This document shows positions 47,339 to 58,800 of a stretch of 64,000 nt of DNA, piece by piece. The notes below the pieces were generated by a model. It was given only the letters and a program-made list of their open reading frames with translations. It was not told the origin of the DNA and searched no databases. The stretch spans positions 22,020,155 through 22,084,154 of the forward strand of contig NW_022145599.1 in the NCBI RefSeq assembly GCF_000002235.5, written 5' to 3'. The stretch's first letter is position 1. Each line of letters opens with the position of its first letter. The position numbers and the translations under genes are program-made. Source of the DNA: Strongylocentrotus purpuratus. Lineage: Eukaryota; Echinodermata; Echinoidea; Camarodonta; Strongylocentrotidae.

Positions 47339-48619
47339 ATGGCAGAATTGAGCACCATTTCCATTTTCACATCGACTCCACCAAGTGGCAGTTCTTCCAA
47401 CTATTACCTTTATAAAGACTTGGACCTGCCACAGCGTGTCATTCTAGCAATAATGCTCCTTATCACAAGCTTCACCGGAATCATCGGAAACTCCATCGTG
47501 ATCCTCGCCATTGTTCTCTCTCGCAAGCTCAGGTCAACCCTCAACTGGTTTGTCCTGAACCTTGCATGTGCCGATCTGTTGACGTCTCTCTACTTGCCCT
47601 TCCATGTCGTAGACTTGCTCGGACGGATGGGATGGGTCCAACTGAACTGGTTTCAGCTAGGCTGGCCATACGTGGCCTGGTTTTACGTCAATAAGACCTG
47701 CGTTGGGGTTAGCCTTACAACCCACGCCTTAATCGGCTTCACCAGTTGGTATCGAATCACAAGAAACCAAGAAAAATTCAAGAAACTTTACCAGGCTCGA
47801 AATTTATGCCTCATGATTGCATTCACGTGGGTGTTTAACTTCTCCTCGCTCTGCTTAATTGCCAGACTAGACGAGGAAAAAATTGTCTTTGCCATAGCCT
47901 TTTGGGTCTTCGGGCATTTTGCAATTGTTGTCACTGTGTACTTAAAACTATGGAGATTCATTGCACACCAAGCGGAAAAGATAAAGCCAACGAAGAAAGT
48001 CGACGGAAAGATACAGAATGAAATGTGCATGGACACCATATGCCCCAATGGAAACAAAGATATCCAACAAGGTGGTTTGGTCATTGAGAATACTGTTTTG
48101 AGGGCATCTCATTCGTCCGAGCATTTAGAAAGCCAGGACTGCGACATATCAAAAGGTGAAAGACTAAAATCAGGTCAGCCTGAGACCCATATGCATGATG
48201 CGGAGACTTTGACCGTATCCTCATCTCTAGAAGAGATAGAAAGCACAGTTGGCGGATCTGATCTAAAAGCGAAAGTACCACGACGTGTCGAGGGATCGGA
48301 AACCAAATTGCATGTCAAGAAACAGTCAGAACCTAAAATTGACAAGAAGCTTCTTGCTGTCACCAAGATTCTGTTGGTAATTCTCGTTGCCTTTGTCATC
48401 TGCTTCATTCCTTATGCTGTAAGCCTATGTTTACCGAAATCTTATAGTGCACTTCCCTGGCTTTTGGCCCTTCTATTGTCAAATAGCTGTATTAATCCCA
48501 TCATCTACGCCAGAAGGATTCGTGCCTTTAGAGAGGTGATGATATGCATCATAAGATGTAGGCTCGGAAGCATTCCCATGCCCATCGACTTGGTAAGGAA
48601 AATGAGAACCACTCGCTGA
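47339..48619 (+). CDS. Receptor 4: intact class A GPCR, SWY subgroup A
   Basis: 426-residue seven-helix receptor; ligand unknown. GN 50-51, D79 in NLACADLL, a longer and Trp-rich TM2-TM3 connection (residues 88-119), S136-W137-Y138 replacing DRY, W164 (TM4), FGHF in TM5. The third intracellular loop of about 135 residues is clearly homologous to that of receptors 1 and 2. Then FVICFIPY near 352, NPIIY near 386 and the RCRLGSIPMPI tail. This ATG is the first in frame after the splice acceptor, with A at -3 and G at +4. From TM4 to TM5 it reads like receptor 1 (FNFSS, IAR, FAxAFWVFGHF) and unlike receptor 2. No AATAAA is evident in the next kilobase. Confidence 0.95.
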   Translation: MAELSTISIFTSTPPSGSSSNYYLYKDLDLPQRVILAIMLLITSFTGIIGNSIVILAIVLSRKLRSTLNWFVLNLACADLLTSLYLPFHVVDLLGRMGWVQLNWFQLGWPYVAWFYVNKTCVGVSLTTHALIGFTSWYRITRNQEKFKKLYQARNLCLMIAFTWVFNFSSLCLIARLDEEKIVFAIAFWVFGHFAIVVTVYLKLWRFIAHQAEKIKPTKKVDGKIQNEMCMDTICPNGNKDIQQGGLVIENTVLRASHSSEHLESQDCDISKGERLKSGQPETHMHDAETLTVSSSLEEIESTVGGSDLKAKVPRRVEGSETKLHVKKQSEPKIDKKLLAVTKILLVILVAFVICFIPYAVSLCLPKSYSALPWLLALLLSNSCINPIIYARRIRAFREVMICIIRCRLGSIPMPIDLVRKMRTTR

Positions 48620-48902
48620 AACTTGCAACCCCCCAGTGAAACTTAAAGCAATGACTATCATAGCGTGGACAAATTCCTTAAAATTATCCGCGGACAATTA
48701 AGACTCGGATCATTTAACCATATACAAATATAAGGCGGACAAGTTTCCTAAAATTTCCTCGCGGACAATTGAAAACTGGAGGCTTTGACCATGGACAAAA
48801 AAAAAATCCGATGCAAGGACAGTTAAATATCATGAGCAGCTATTCCAGATTGCTGACTGTCTTGAAGCAATTGTAATTAATCGATTGCTTGGAACATCCC
48901 GC

Positions 48903-49036
48903 AGTGTGTACCAAAGCATGTAAATTGAAGGTGTCGTAGTATGGTGATTCATTCAGCAGTCCAAAGGTTCAGGGTCCGAATCTCAGCGCTACCAATTACA
49001 CTCTCCACCCGGGTGTTATTGGGTACCTTGTAATTA
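48903..49036 (+). repeat. tRNA-derived SINE interrupted by a LINE
   Basis: Third copy of the SINE behind the subgroup A receptors. After GGGTACCTTGTAATT it is split by the LINE fragment and its end (AGCGGTATTACTAAT) resumes near 49,480. Confidence 0.65.
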
Positions 49037-49470
49037 ATATTAATAATAATAATAGGCATTTGTATTGCGCCGTCTACCTAGACAATACTATTCCGTGGCG
49101 CACAAGAAAAATAGAAAGAATGAGAAAGTTAGGACGAAAAAGTTCGGATGAGTGTCATAGTGCCAAGTACATGTATTGTTAAAAAAAGATAAGATTTCAG
49201 CTTGGTCACTAAGGAAGTTATGATTCTCAAGTAAATTGGTAAATTATTCCAAAGACAAAGTGCTGCAGATGAAAAGCTCTTTCACCACAGGCCCCTCGTG
49301 TCTTTGGGATCTTAAGAAGATGATGGTGTGATGATCTTAGACTACGAGCTGGTGTATAAGGCCTTACAAGGTTTTGTAAATAGTTTGGTGCTAATCCGTT
49401 AACAGCCTTCCATGTGAGGAAAAGGATTTTGAATTCTTTGCGCTTGCGGATTGGCAATCAGTGCAGCTTT
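49037..49470 (-). mobile_element. L2/CR1-like LINE 3' fragment
   Basis: The minus strand reads EFKILFLTWKAVNGLAP, YTPARSLRSS and KIPKTRGACGERAF, the typical C-terminal blocks of L2/CR1-like ORF2. A frame change follows, then SSAALCLWNNLP. The 3' end on the left, GCGCAATACAAATGCC plus (TAT)n, matches the usual tail of this group. 5'-truncated and frameshifted, so inactive. Confidence 0.75.
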
Positions 49471-50676
49471 TGCTTGGGTTAATAGTAGCGGTAGGAAAAA
49501 AGCGGTATTACTAATAATGTGCCTCTGTACTATCAATTTGAATTAGTATGTTATCTTAATTTTATTTGTGATCTTAGAACTAGACATTAATGTTTTGTAC
49601 AGATACTGTATAAGTAAATATGTACGCATCAACAATGTCAATGAACAAAAATGATTGTAGTTCGTGTGCTGAATAATAATTCATTTTCACAAACTTTCAT
49701 CTCATATTATCGAATGCAAAAAGAGATGATAAAACATATAATACTATATAACTGTAAAAGGGCTAATGAACAATTTGCGAAATGAGATTGTGATAAGAAG
49801 TTGAAACACCACTACAGAGAGATAGTTGTGTATTTGAGTATATACTATAGTATAATGGTTGGTTATCAGTTTGTTTTTTAAATTGACTTATAGGAAAGCA
49901 TAGACATGCTTGTAAGTAGGCTACCAGAGACCGATGCATCGGCTGTAAGTCATACGAGGGCGCCGTATAGCTGTCGCCAGTTGAGTCTTGTGGTGTGAAC
50001 AACCTTACCTTATTTTCACTATTTCCTGCAAATCTCTTCTGAAGATTTTTGGACTATTTATTATTTAACCTCTTCGGACAATTTATAGCAAGTTATGGAT
50101 CTATTTCGAAACATCGTTTTCGTGCATTTTTAGAGTTTGTATTTATTCAACTGTTATATTCTTCCAATCATACCATAAAACTTTTATTTTCCACCTCCAT
50201 TACCAACTTCCGTTATCCCACCATCAATATTCTTTGACCTAAGGTGTACCTATAATTGTTTGTTATAAATGTACTATTTTTAATGACTTTTTAAAACTAT
50301 TGTATTTTGTGCAGTATCCTTGTGTTATTACTAATGTAAATTGCACTCAATTCAGCCGAAAGGCTGCCATGTACAATGTTTTTTATACCACAATAAATAT
50401 AAATAAATAAATGAAATATTATGGTTGGTTATCAGTTTTTTTGTTTAACTTGACTTCTAAGAAAGCATGGGCATGATTGTAAGTAAGCTCCCAGAGACCG
50501 ATGCTGCGGCTGTAAGTCCTCTCAGAAGGCCTCGGTACTGATTGCTGCCCTTAAAATACATTAAATGCATACATTAAAATACGTTATTAAACGGGTTTAA
50601 AGATTAGGGTACAGGAAGGAAAGACCTCGCAAAGTAAGAAGTTTGTGTTGGGGATACTTGAACAATGTCCATAATA

Positions 50677-50701
50677 CATATATATATATATATATATATA
50701 T
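50677..50701. repeat. (TA)n and nearby (GA)n microsatellites
   Basis: A (TA)n tract at 50,677-50,701, then purine-rich DNA and (TA)n(GA)n at 50,822-50,860. Frames on both strands here are compositional. Confidence 0.9.
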
Positions 50702-50821
50702 GGCAGTGATAACGAAATGTTGGAATAGAGGAATAAGAAAGAGCAAGAAAGAGAATGAGAGAGTGGTGGTGAGAGAGAAGGAGAGGGTACGAGAGGGGGA
50801 GAAAGCGAGATTGTATACCTG

Positions 50822-50859
<38 letters not shown>

Positions 50860-50999
50860 AAGAGGTGATGGTAGTGAAGAAAAAGAACATTTTACTACCA
50901 TATTCAACTTCTATGCATACTGTTTAAAGAAAAATTGTTCCGAAAGCCTTACCAAGGCTTGTCCGACATAGCAACAAGTAACGTGTGTAGAATGGATTC

Positions 51000-53060
51000 C
51001 AAGTAATGTAGGTCAATGAACGGTAAATTGAATACCTCGTCACTAGGTCCCCAGTAACGAAATATCCATACATTTGAATATGTTAATACACCGGTCTTTC
51101 GAACTACTACAAGGATTGGGAAGGGGCAGTCAACCTGCCTGTTGAGAAGCATAGTATTATGAAGTACAAATACATATGAAAACCCTAACACATAGCCCTA
51201 TGTTGAGGGGGGGGCATAATATACGCATTTAGTGTAATACTAAATGTCATCCAGTTAAGTGTTTAGGATAATTTATTTTGTCTATCTCGGTTCTACATAT
51301 TCGGAAATTGACGTGTGAAACAAATTAAGACAGAAAAGCTCATTCCCTTTGTACCATCTTCGATGCCGCCAGAAGAAAATATGTCAGGCATGTGCTTAAC
51401 TGGATCTGTCTTGCAGATATGTAGACAAAATGTTCCTGCCTAGCTGCAAACTACCGGGCCACTTATAAAGGTAAATATGGTTTTGTAATGATAATTATTT
51501 TTCGCTACCCCTCGTCTGTAGTACACAGTGCTTTACCTTTACAAGAGGCAAGCGAAAGGAAATGGAGCAATTTTTCCTGAAACATTAATCAAAATTACTC
51601 GATTGGGCATGTGTGGGCACTAATCGGACATATAACATCATAAAGAACTGTATAAGAACGCATTCACTCTTTATTTTCGTGAGCCGGAAGTAACCGTAAA
51701 AGTGTCAAATTGCAGGTTTTAGTTTTTTTTTAAACTGAGATAATATAACAAGATGACACGGAATAATAGAAATGTGTCTCAATAATACATCTGTGCAATG
51801 AGTCCAAGCAATCGCCGTCTACAACCATACAATTTCAGCAAGCCTGGAGATTATAAGTAGTGTGTATTTGTTTAATTGGGATTTGTACAGTCGTGTATCA
51901 ATTAGATATGATTATTTACGTCTGTGGACCGACTTTTATCCATCCGAAAAACGTGACTCAGTTTCTAACCGGGTCGCCTGAGCCAGTTTGTCGTCGAAGA
52001 CTAGAGATCTGTCCAAGTAAACGTGCCGCTAGAACAACTCACGTTTCCCTTTCACGTTTAACGTTACTAGAGTTTGTAGCAGACCAAATATGAATTTAAG
52101 AAAAAAGACCTGATGTAATTATGTTCATAACTCTGATGAACATACTGATGCATGAGGAACCGAAGGACCAAATACCCTCTTTACTTGCTCATCTCTAAAG
52201 GGGGTTTCCTTAATCATTCTAAGAGGAATTATATAAGTCTAATATCTGCGCAGTTCTCGAAAGGAAATACAAAGGAAATTGAATTCACTTTTGAAACAAA
52301 GGTGCCCTGAGTGAAATGTGAACCACAACTGAAGAAGGAAATATAATTACAATTAATACAACAAATGACTTGCTAGAAAACTAAAGAATTTGTTAAAGCT
52401 ACAATGACTACATGATATCAGAATTAAAGTGGAAGTTTTAGCTCTAGATATTTCTGATTCTAAATCTCAACAATTTTGGGCTACCCCCCTCCCCCCCCCC
52501 CCCAAAAAAAGAAGAAGATATATATATATATTTAAACTTATTTTTGTCTTCAAATTTAAAACTATTGGGAGAATTGAAAATAACAAACTTCCGCCTAAAC
52601 CCTCCTTCAAAGTGAGGTCCCGACAATGCTCTGTACCATTTACACCTTAACCTTTCTTTCTGCGTACTACCCTTTTGTTGAAATGTGCTTATTTGAACTT
52701 TTATGAACTGAGGATGCTGCACCCTGTCTCTCTCTCTCTCTCTCTCTCTTTCTCTTTCTTTTTTGTAATACTTTTTTCTCCTTCTTTTTATTCCTTGTAG
52801 ATCTTATGCTCTTCCTTTTCTCCTCTAGCTCGCTCTGTCTTTCTTACTCTCTCTTTCTCATCATCATTCCTGTTCTTTCACTTTTCCCCTTCTCCTTCTT
52901 TTTTTTCTATCATATTCTCTTTCCATTTCACTCTCTGTCCTTCCACTATTAACGAGTTTAAAACTCGTTATTTTTGGTCCGTTTTTCATTCTTGAAAACA
53001 AGTTTGATTTGTTTCCTAAAAGGGGACGGCTATGGCTTCACAAGCTTTGCTTCTCAAATT
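51000..53060. other. Gene-free unique stretch
   Basis: No homology to the other units and no recognisable gene. Contains a C(n)A(n) tract at about 52,486-52,507, (TC)n at 52,727-52,750 and T/C-rich DNA to 52,945. The 77-codon frame at 51,860-52,093 has no recognisable motif and is not annotated. Confidence 0.5.
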
Positions 53061-53346
53061 TTTCTCAAACTAATAATAATAATAATATAATAATAATAAT
53101 AGCCTAATAGTCCACTCCAAATTTTATTAAACCGAAACGGAAATTCTTTTTGCCCAATTGATCGTGAGCCCGGCAGCCACTGAGCAGCGCCAGATCGACG
53201 TTGCTCTATCCCTTATTGTTGAACGCCAAACAAGGTAGCAACAACTCCCATTATTTAACGTCTTTTGGTATGACGCGGCCGGGGTTCGAACCCAAGACCT
53301 CCCGGTTGTGAGGCGGACGCTCCACTGACTGAGCCAACACTCCGGT
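53061..53346 (-). repeat. tRNA-derived SINE, reverse strand
   Basis: On the minus strand: A box TGGCTCAGTCAGTGG, B box GGTTCGAACCC with the intervening CCGCCTCACAACCGGGAG, then a body and a (TTA)n tail at 53,061-53,100. The A-to-B spacing is tRNA-like, but the acceptor stem is not paired, so it is a SINE and not a tRNA gene. Confidence 0.75.
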
Positions 53347-53888
53347 GTGGTTAAGAATGATTATATTTTTTCCAATTCTTTGATAATGATGCAACGTACA
53401 ATGTCCACTAAAAAAGTATGTACATCATTTAACAATTGCAACATTATTGTTGTACAGATTTTGGAAATGCACTGCTTTTTTTTTTTTTTTTTTTTTATTG
53501 TATGTAATTTTATATATGTAATATGAGAAAGTGGCAATAAATTTGGCCCAATGAACCATAAACCACATATTTCGGTCAAATAACCCGGATCTTGTATCAA
53601 TTTCCGAAATGATAACCTGAAAGATATCCTTTTCCCCCGGATATCATGATAGCGCATTCTCGATTCAAGGTGTGTTAGCTTTCCGGATATTTGTAATGGC
53701 AAGGAGAGAATTGTGTCGGACCATTATTGAGCATAATTTTCCTTCCTCCACAAGTTGAGTTGGCAGATCCTCGTGAAACATCAATTTCAAGGTTTACCGC
53801 GTCGCTCTGTTGCAGGTTTAGATTGGCTGAACCGACTACTAGGTCTGCAAGGCGGCAAGGAATATTTCTTTAGTTTTAATAATCAACG

Positions 53889-54664
53889 GTAAGTAAGAGA
53901 TATAAGATGAGACGAGGCTACTTTGATAATAGACTTATTATTTGTTGTCAGTGACGTATCTATGGATTATTGCGACTGAAACTGACTACATTAAGCCCCC
54001 CTCTACAAGTACAAGCTTTATACATTTTCCGTATTGAACCCCTCCAAAAAAGTATAGTTTTATTAATGCACTTTATGGTGTGTATGTGGGGCGCATAAGT
54101 ATAAACCTTGAGATTCATGATTTCTACCCCTTCCCCCTTCCTTTGCTTTTCAGGCGCCTCCTCTTTATTTGCGTTTGCGCCCCTTCAAGTGTCGCCCCGC
54201 CGGAGGACTAATTTTTTTCCCACTTGAGTTCCGGACCTTAGTATGTACTCATTTGTATACGGCCAATCAGAGCTCTTCTCTGTCCCTGCTTCCGATCGAT
54301 GCACCACTGACAGTTGTGCAATTTATCATTCTATCGTTAAATTTTCCCCTTTTTTTCTTGGAATGGTAATGAAGAGAATGACATTTCGCCTGTGAATGGA
54401 CATTTAAGGAAATGTAATTGATTCTTTTAACTTTAAAACCGAATTAATATGCAATGAAATTAGTTTTATACATTTTTTCTTCAAAAAAGAAAAGTTTCGA
54501 ATAATTAATGTTAGAAATAACGTAAGGAAAATGAATTATAACTCTACCATCTACACGGAATTGCTAAACGTACAGCTCAGAGTTTTACTGCTGATGATTT
54601 CCAAAATTAAAATATGGTTTCATGTTGATGATTAAATTTTGAATGACATTTACTGTCCTTGCAG
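53889..54664 (+). other. Putative 5'UTR intron of receptor 5
   Basis: Donor ACG|GTAAGTAAG at 53,889. Acceptor TTTACTGTCCTTGCAG at 54,664, 38 nt before the ATG. Length 776 bp. No repeat is seen within it. Confidence 0.55.
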
Positions 54665-54702
54665 ATATATACCTTCAACGATTCATCTTATCAAGAAAAG
54701 AA

Positions 54703-55863
54703 ATGGCGGACAAAAGCACCCTTATGATGTTAACCTATACCCAACCAACCGTCAGTCTTCCCGATGATGATTTTAATGACAACACGGACTACTCCGAAAG
54801 AATCATCTTTTCAATCGTCTTCATCGTCATCAGCATCACTGGAATCGTTGGAAATACTCTCGTGATCCTAGCCATCGTTCTCTCTCGCAAACTGAGATCG
54901 ACCACCAACTGGTTCGTCTTGAATCTCGCATGCGTTGACTTGTTGACTTGTGTCTTCTTGATCTTCTACGTCGTTGCTGTGCTAAGGCTGGAAGTCCTGT
55001 CCTACACGGGTTGGTTGTTAGCTTGGGCAGTCGGTATCACTTTTACCTCCATGTTGAGCCTTACCACCCATGCACTCATTGGCTTCACTAGTTGGTACCT
55101 CATCATCAAGAACTATGCAAAAGCTAAGAAGCTCTTCACAACTCGGAATATCTCCATCATGGTTGCCTTTTCATGGCTTATCACCATCATCCTTTGCATC
55201 GTTCTTTTCCTGACTGGAGCATTCTCTGAATACGCGGCCCATTTTGTCACAGGCATTTGGATCGTTGGGCATTTCGCGTTTATTTTGACTGTCTACATAC
55301 AGATTTGGAGATTTGTAGCGCAGCAAGAGAAGGAAATGGCGTCCAAAAGAGGATTTGGTGCAAAGGCGCAGAGTGAAACTGAGATGACTACCACCAACGC
55401 CTGCGAAAAATCCGTTGCCAGTGATCCAGATCGTACGATCAGGGATGCTACCCTCAAACCAACACCCCTTTCAGCAGAGTGTGTATCAGTTGAGGAATGC
55501 GGGCAATCTTCCTCTCATCCTACAAGTCCAGCTGATGTGTCACCACGAGAAGGAAAGGCGACAACATTCCAAAAACAGACAGCGCCTAAGCTTAATCGTA
55601 AGACGATAACTGTTACCAAGAATCTCTTAGTGATTCTCATTGCTTTCACCGTCTGCTTCATTCCTTATTCCATTTGTATGTTCATTCCGGACGACTCTCT
55701 GGTGGAGCATTGGCTCTTGGTCCTACTGTTTTCTAACAGCTGCATCAATCCCATCATTTATGCGAGAAGGATTCGTATTTTTAGGGAGGTGATGGTATGC
55801 ATCATACGATGTAGGCTTGGAACCATCCCCATGCCAATCACGTTTCTTCGGAGAATGAGATAG
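54703..55863 (+). CDS. Receptor 5: intact class A GPCR, SWY subgroup B
   Basis: 386-residue seven-helix receptor, the shortest of the five because its third intracellular loop is only about 90 residues; ligand unknown. GN 50-51, D79 in NLACVDLL, S130-W131-Y132 in place of DRY, W158 (TM4), IVGHF in TM5, FTVCFIPY at 315-322 (TM6), NPIIY 349-353 (TM7) and a tail with RCRLGTIPMPI. The start at 54,703 matches the family Met-Ala-x-x-Ser-Thr-Leu beginning and follows a splice acceptor. The open frame runs further back to 54,643, across the acceptor. Closest to receptor 3. It lies outside the duplicated units. Confidence 0.95.
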   Translation: MADKSTLMMLTYTQPTVSLPDDDFNDNTDYSERIIFSIVFIVISITGIVGNTLVILAIVLSRKLRSTTNWFVLNLACVDLLTCVFLIFYVVAVLRLEVLSYTGWLLAWAVGITFTSMLSLTTHALIGFTSWYLIIKNYAKAKKLFTTRNISIMVAFSWLITIILCIVLFLTGAFSEYAAHFVTGIWIVGHFAFILTVYIQIWRFVAQQEKEMASKRGFGAKAQSETEMTTTNACEKSVASDPDRTIRDATLKPTPLSAECVSVEECGQSSSHPTSPADVSPREGKATTFQKQTAPKLNRKTITVTKNLLVILIAFTVCFIPYSICMFIPDDSLVEHWLLVLLFSNSCINPIIYARRIRIFREVMVCIIRCRLGTIPMPITFLRRMR

Positions 55864-55879
55864 ACATGATAGAGTGTTT

Positions 55880-55885
55880 AATAAA
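55880..55885 (+). terminator. Poly(A) signal AATAAA, with a second at 56,024
   Basis: The first AATAAA is only 16 nt after the receptor 5 stop. The second, at 56,024-56,029, would give a more usual 3'UTR length. Confidence 0.4.
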
Positions 55886-55889
55886 CGGA

Positions 55890-58800
55890 TTGGATTCCCC
55901 AAGACTGACCACTTGAACCTGATACTTTTCCCCATGCCTCTCCCCAGGAACTTTGCCGACCATATTAATTAATTCACATCAACGTTTAACCTAAGGATAG
56001 CAGAAGATATCTGGACGCCGTTTAATAAAACTTATGATAAGTTACAATAGCATCCACTCATCTTCATGTAAATTATATGCATGCATTTTTTTATAACTTG
56101 CAACCAATAAAATACAATGATCTCTTAATTTCAGTAAATGTTATAGTTTTTATAAATACGTGTACTATCAGAGGCGTAATCATCCTTTGAATTTTCCTGG
56201 AGGAAAGTTGTAAGAGTATCCTGTTCAGGGCTTGGAAGAAACCGTATATCATCCAGATTTATATGCATCTGTCGGAAGTTGGAAATTTGTGAAAGTCTTT
56301 ATTTTATGTTTAAGTTTAAGGCAAATTTATATTCTGCTTCCAATTAAGTGTTAAGGATCGAGGTTAGATCTGATGTTTTTTCACTTGGAAAATTCCTTTT
56401 CCATAGGATAATGTGACCTGCATAGCTGAGTCAGGTGTTTATTTCAGTCGTACGCTAGATTGCGTAATGACATTAGGCCAAGTGGCAGTGACATTCCTTT
56501 TTTATTGTATGCATGAATTAGTCCGTATGTTAACGTACGTACGTACGCGGCATGGGCGAGTAGCTCTATCTTGGGTGTGGTTAGCTCAGACACCAATTGA
56601 GCATCCACATGCAGGGACGTGTTCTAAGTCGGGCAAGACTCTTGTTTTGGAGACCCTTCGGGTATGTGAATTTATACTTGTAAATGCATTTTAATCTTAA
56701 TTGAGACATTAAGAAGTTACTTAGGATTCGGAACAGAGTTTGTATAGTAGTTTGCATTCGGTTAATTGGAGTGCATGGATGAATTTTTGCCACAATTTCT
56801 ATGTCATGTGTAAACGTTTATGAAACGTCTTTCGATGTAACGAGTTCGAAGCTATCAGTGAAATTGCAAATGATATTTGTTGAGATTGAAAATAGACAGT
56901 AAAATCACTGTTGTATTTGCTTTGTTAATTATTGCATGTTTAATAATAACAAGTGCAGAAACTTGCTTGTTTTTAGTAGTTGAACAGAATTATCAACTCA
57001 GCTAATTTTTGTAGTTATGAACGTAGAGGGCAGCATTTTGTATCCAAAGATGGCGGCGCCCATGATTCGTAGATACCGACTTATGGTATGAGATAATGCT
57101 TTACCATATTTTGTAAATGCTTTCAAATAATATTATAAAGGATGATTTATCCAGTGAATGAATTGATTCTTTATCAGAGGGTTTGATAAGATAATGCATT
57201 TCATGGAGTGTAACTTTATTGTCTTATATCTGGTTGATGATTAAGATGCTCTGATGATTAAGATGTTTTGATGATTAAGATGCTTTGAATATTTACATAA
57301 ACATTATTTGAATATGAGGAATCTCTAACTAAAGTATTAGACACACATATATTGTTTGTAACAATTATGATTATTCGATGACTAGAAGTCTGTTTGGTTT
57401 TTATACAATACATGCATATTGAATATGTATGTGAACGATGACATTGAACTATTTGAATCTGTAATGTGGTACAAGTGATTTATCACTGGCTTTTTCTGTA
57501 TCTTTACAGGGTTTTTTGTTTACGGCACAGAATAAACTTCAATGCCCTTATATCTGCTGTCCTGTCTCATCATTGATACTACCGGTCCCTAGCAAGGTCC
57601 AACCCCCACCCACGACACATCCATACAACGACTACATATCCACTTTCGGATTACCTTTATCAATATGCTTTGAAAAGTAGTAGCAGGTACAATGTAAACA
57701 TGGTATTTTTTTATCTTTCACTGTATGTCAAGATTTAGTTATTATTACTATTAACATTAACATGTAGAAAGAGGTCATGGACTGAAATTATATGTTTAAT
57801 GATGGCGATACAATGTGTCATCATTAATTGGTACACAAATATTTTTTCCCTATCTGTATTAGTAGCATGTTCAGCCTTTAAAAGATCAGACTCTCATTGT
57901 CGCACTCGAAATGCACGTTTGCGTGTGTTCGTGTGTATGTTTGTGTGTGCATGAACATGTGTCGTTTGTTTGTTATGAAGAAATATTATTATCATGGATA
58001 ATTTCTTAGCTGCATGATGTACACAATCATGACTGATCTTCGTCAATGTTTTCCTGAAAACATCTTCAGTGGCATATCCAAACCTTGGCCTCAGGAGGGG
58101 CAACACATTTCCAACTGTCATCCATATACCTTCAGTAAGGAAGGTCCTGGTCTGCGTTACCGGGGGGCGGGGCATCACCCCCAAATGACTTAACTGAGGA
58201 AGAAATAGTTACTCTGTATCATGCCTACACCTCATGCGTATTTTGGCTTAATAAAGTAAATCATAACCTATTTGCTACCAGGCTTTTTCTTGGTCGGAAA
58301 CCTGTCAGGAGGGGCGAATCGCCCCCTTGCCCCTCCTTCATACATACGCTAGTGAACAACTCCAACTCCTGCTGGTCCCGGATATGAGTAGGATATGAGT
58401 GTATCAGAAATGAAAATGAAGAATTTTTTAGCTTTGTTAGTTTGTTGTCAGATCTGAAGAGATATTTGTTATGAGGAAGGATGTCGATCACAAACGAAAA
58501 GGAACTGTAAGGTTCCAATTACTAATACTTCACCTGATGTAAAGAGGATTTGTATATTAAAAATTCTTATTTCTTTTATAGCTAAATCCTTTTTCTTTTT
58601 ATCCTGGGGCGGAGGGGGTGCATTTTCATTTTTTTGTGTAAAAAAGGTAAAATAAACGTTACTATCAATTTTTTACCCGTTCTTTTGCCAGAGGGGTCCC
58701 CCCATGGATCTGCCCCTGGGTAGATGGAATACTTGCATTAAAGAAGTAGGCAGCGAGATTGATTCAGGATAATCAAAGCAATAAAATAAAAATTAAAGTA

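Larger units (their letters stand above)
45389..51000 (+). repeat. Segmental duplication, unit 3 (partial, more diverged)
   Basis: 45,389-45,577 matches the first 190 bp of units 1 and 2, then homology stops. It resumes at the receptor coding exon (47,339) and again in the 3' region: the SINE at 48,903, AT-rich DNA at 49,510-50,560 and the (GA)n segment at 50,585-50,940. It is clearly more diverged from units 1 and 2 than they are from each other, so it probably split earlier. The second half of the unit (38.2-45.4 kb in unit 2) has no counterpart here. Confidence 0.75.

Noticed and set aside
57040..57062. YY1-type promoter of a downstream gene (AAGATGGCGGC)
   Set aside because: No exon or open frame with support follows. 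The motif alone is not enough.
56411..57622. Solo LTR
   Set aside because: There is an AATAAA near 57,532 and a C-rich end, but no matching TG...CA ends, no direct repeat flanks and no second copy in the window.
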